Source: Bizionia saleffrena (lineage in GTDB: Bacteria; Bacteroidota; Bacteroidia; Flavobacteriales; Flavobacteriaceae). Taken from it: a stretch of 64,000 bases of DNA. Numbering within the stretch: the first letter of the stretch is position 1; each line of letters begins with the position of its first letter. Below, piece after piece: positions 63,217 through 64,000 of the stretch. Below the pieces are notes generated by a model that was not told the origin of the DNA, ran no database searches, and worked only from the letters and a program-made list of their open reading frames with translations. The DNA is taken from the NCBI RefSeq assembly GCF_008086175.1, contig NZ_VSKM01000010.1:62001-126000 (forward strand). Direction: 5' to 3'. A program made the position numbers and the translations under genes.

Positions 63217-64000
63217 ATGAAAAAACTTACTTTTTTGTTTTTGTTCTTAGTTACTTTTATGAATGAAGGCTTTGCTCAATCTCCTTTGTGTGAATCAACA
63301 GCAATTAATTTTTGTTGTGAATATGTTGAGTTCGTAACAATTAATGGTGTCACACGAGCCGGAAACACAGATTATACAGGACCGGGTTATTATGACTATA
63401 CAAATGAAATTTTAACTAATTTAATAGCAGGTAATACTTATCCTGTAAGCATTGTCGTAAATACAAATTCTAGTTATCAAGAATATATAAAAATTTGGTT
63501 TGATTTTAATGGAAATGGTGTTTTAAGTGATGCTAACGAGTTAATTTTTGATCAGTCCAGTACAGTTAATGGATCATACACCTTTACAGGTACTTTTACA
63601 GTCCCTACATCAGCTTTTAACGGCGATGTTTATTTAAGAGTTATGATGGTATATGATTCAACGCCAGTTTTATGCGGTAATTACTCTTATGGTAACACAT
63701 TAGATTTCAAAGCAAATATTTCAGGAGGAACCACATCTGAGACTTTAACCGTAACCACAGTGAATACTGGAGGTTCAGGAGTTGTCGTTAGTTCACCGGT
63801 AGGCATTGATACCGCTTTAGGATTGGACTCAGCAAATTATACTTTAAATTCATTGATTACATTAACAGCTACACCTAATGGAAGTGATAACTTTATAGGA
63901 TGGTCAGGTGATGCAATAGGTTTAACTAATCCATTAACGGTTACAATGGATGAGTCCAAGAGCATTAATGCTAACTTTGGGTCAGCAAATGCAAGCCCTA
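63217..64000 (+). CDS. GEVED-domain surface protein, N-terminal part (runs off window)
   Basis: ATG at 63217 opens 261 codons without a stop. A signal peptide (LTFLFLFLVTFMNEGFAQ) precedes a GEVED-type beta domain (IKIWFDFNGNGVLSDANELIF, GTFTVPTSAFNGDVYLRVMM), with CGNYSYGNTLDF in place of the usual C..Y.YGEVEDY box. Next is a divergent InlB-type repeat (SLITLTATPNGSDNFIGWSG, ... DESKSINANFG). Such proteins are exported by the type IX system and anchored on the cell surface; the sorting tail is beyond the window. Confidence 0.85.
   Translation, partial: MKKLTFLFLFLVTFMNEGFAQSPLCESTAINFCCEYVEFVTINGVTRAGNTDYTGPGYYDYTNEILTNLIAGNTYPVSIVVNTNSSYQEYIKIWFDFNGNGVLSDANELIFDQSSTVNGSYTFTGTFTVPTSAFNGDVYLRVMMVYDSTPVLCGNYSYGNTLDFKANISGGTTSETLTVTTVNTGGSGVVVSSPVGIDTALGLDSANYTLNSLITLTATPNGSDNFIGWSGDAIGLTNPLTVTMDESKSINANFGSANASP

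Overview
The window looks like chromosomal DNA of a marine-type member of the Flavobacteriaceae (Bacteroidota). It is AT-rich, its lipoproteins and secreted proteins have short Bacteroidota-style leaders, several leaders carry TAnnTTTG-type -7 promoter elements, and the gene content is typical of the family (DUF4294, the DUF2157/DUF4401/GDYXXLXY trio, CHRD lipoprotein, GEVED/T9SS-type surface protein, Crp-type regulators with YceI). No tRNA, rRNA, CRISPR array, phage structural gene or classical IS was seen.

Layout. (1) 1-2.6 kb: a possible light/oxidative-stress operon (glutathione peroxidase end, TspO, SRPBCC protein, photolyase). (2) 2.7-17.2 kb: housekeeping genes: TrmH-type methyltransferase, CHRD lipoprotein, zinc-less sirtuin, ABC-F, two MarC proteins, PAQR protein, M42 peptidase, Nudix and PrsW genes, and a three-gene biotin-dependent acyl-CoA carboxylase operon. 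(3) 17.2-32 kb: methyltransferase, a WG-repeat/P-loop/membrane-protein cluster, the DUF2157 trio, an RDD protein, a fluoride-export operon (ClC-type antiporter plus DUF190) preceded by what reads as a fluoride riboswitch, a formyltransferase-like enzyme and a short UvrA paralogue. (4) 32-50 kb: an accessory region. Small unrelated genes are separated by copies of a composite 90-270 bp repeat, with pseudogenes between them. It includes a lone HsdR-N nuclease-like protein, a membrane XRE regulator, a coiled-coil membrane protein, a HEPN-motif protein and a type I restriction-modification operon flanked by an 18-bp direct repeat. That operon is preceded by a dead XRE regulator gene and has a REP-associated tyrosine transposase between hsdS and hsdR. 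The region ends with an exact 21-bp-period repeat array and a decayed copy of the 3' end of the neighbouring ABC exporter gene. (5) 50-64 kb: ABC exporter, PhoX-like lipoprotein plus di-haem peroxidase pair, fatty acid desaturase and Crp regulator, YceI and a second Crp regulator, Bcr/CflA-type exporter, endonuclease/exonuclease/phosphatase protein, and a secreted-protein pair that runs off the end.

The most unusual signals are the repeat-separated gene cassettes at 32-41 kb, which look integron-like although no integrase is in the window; the transposase gene carrying its own REP-like hairpin and an in-frame repeat array; the 21-bp-period array at 48.7 kb; and the fluoride riboswitch. Every family assignment is from reading the sequence only; no database search was run.
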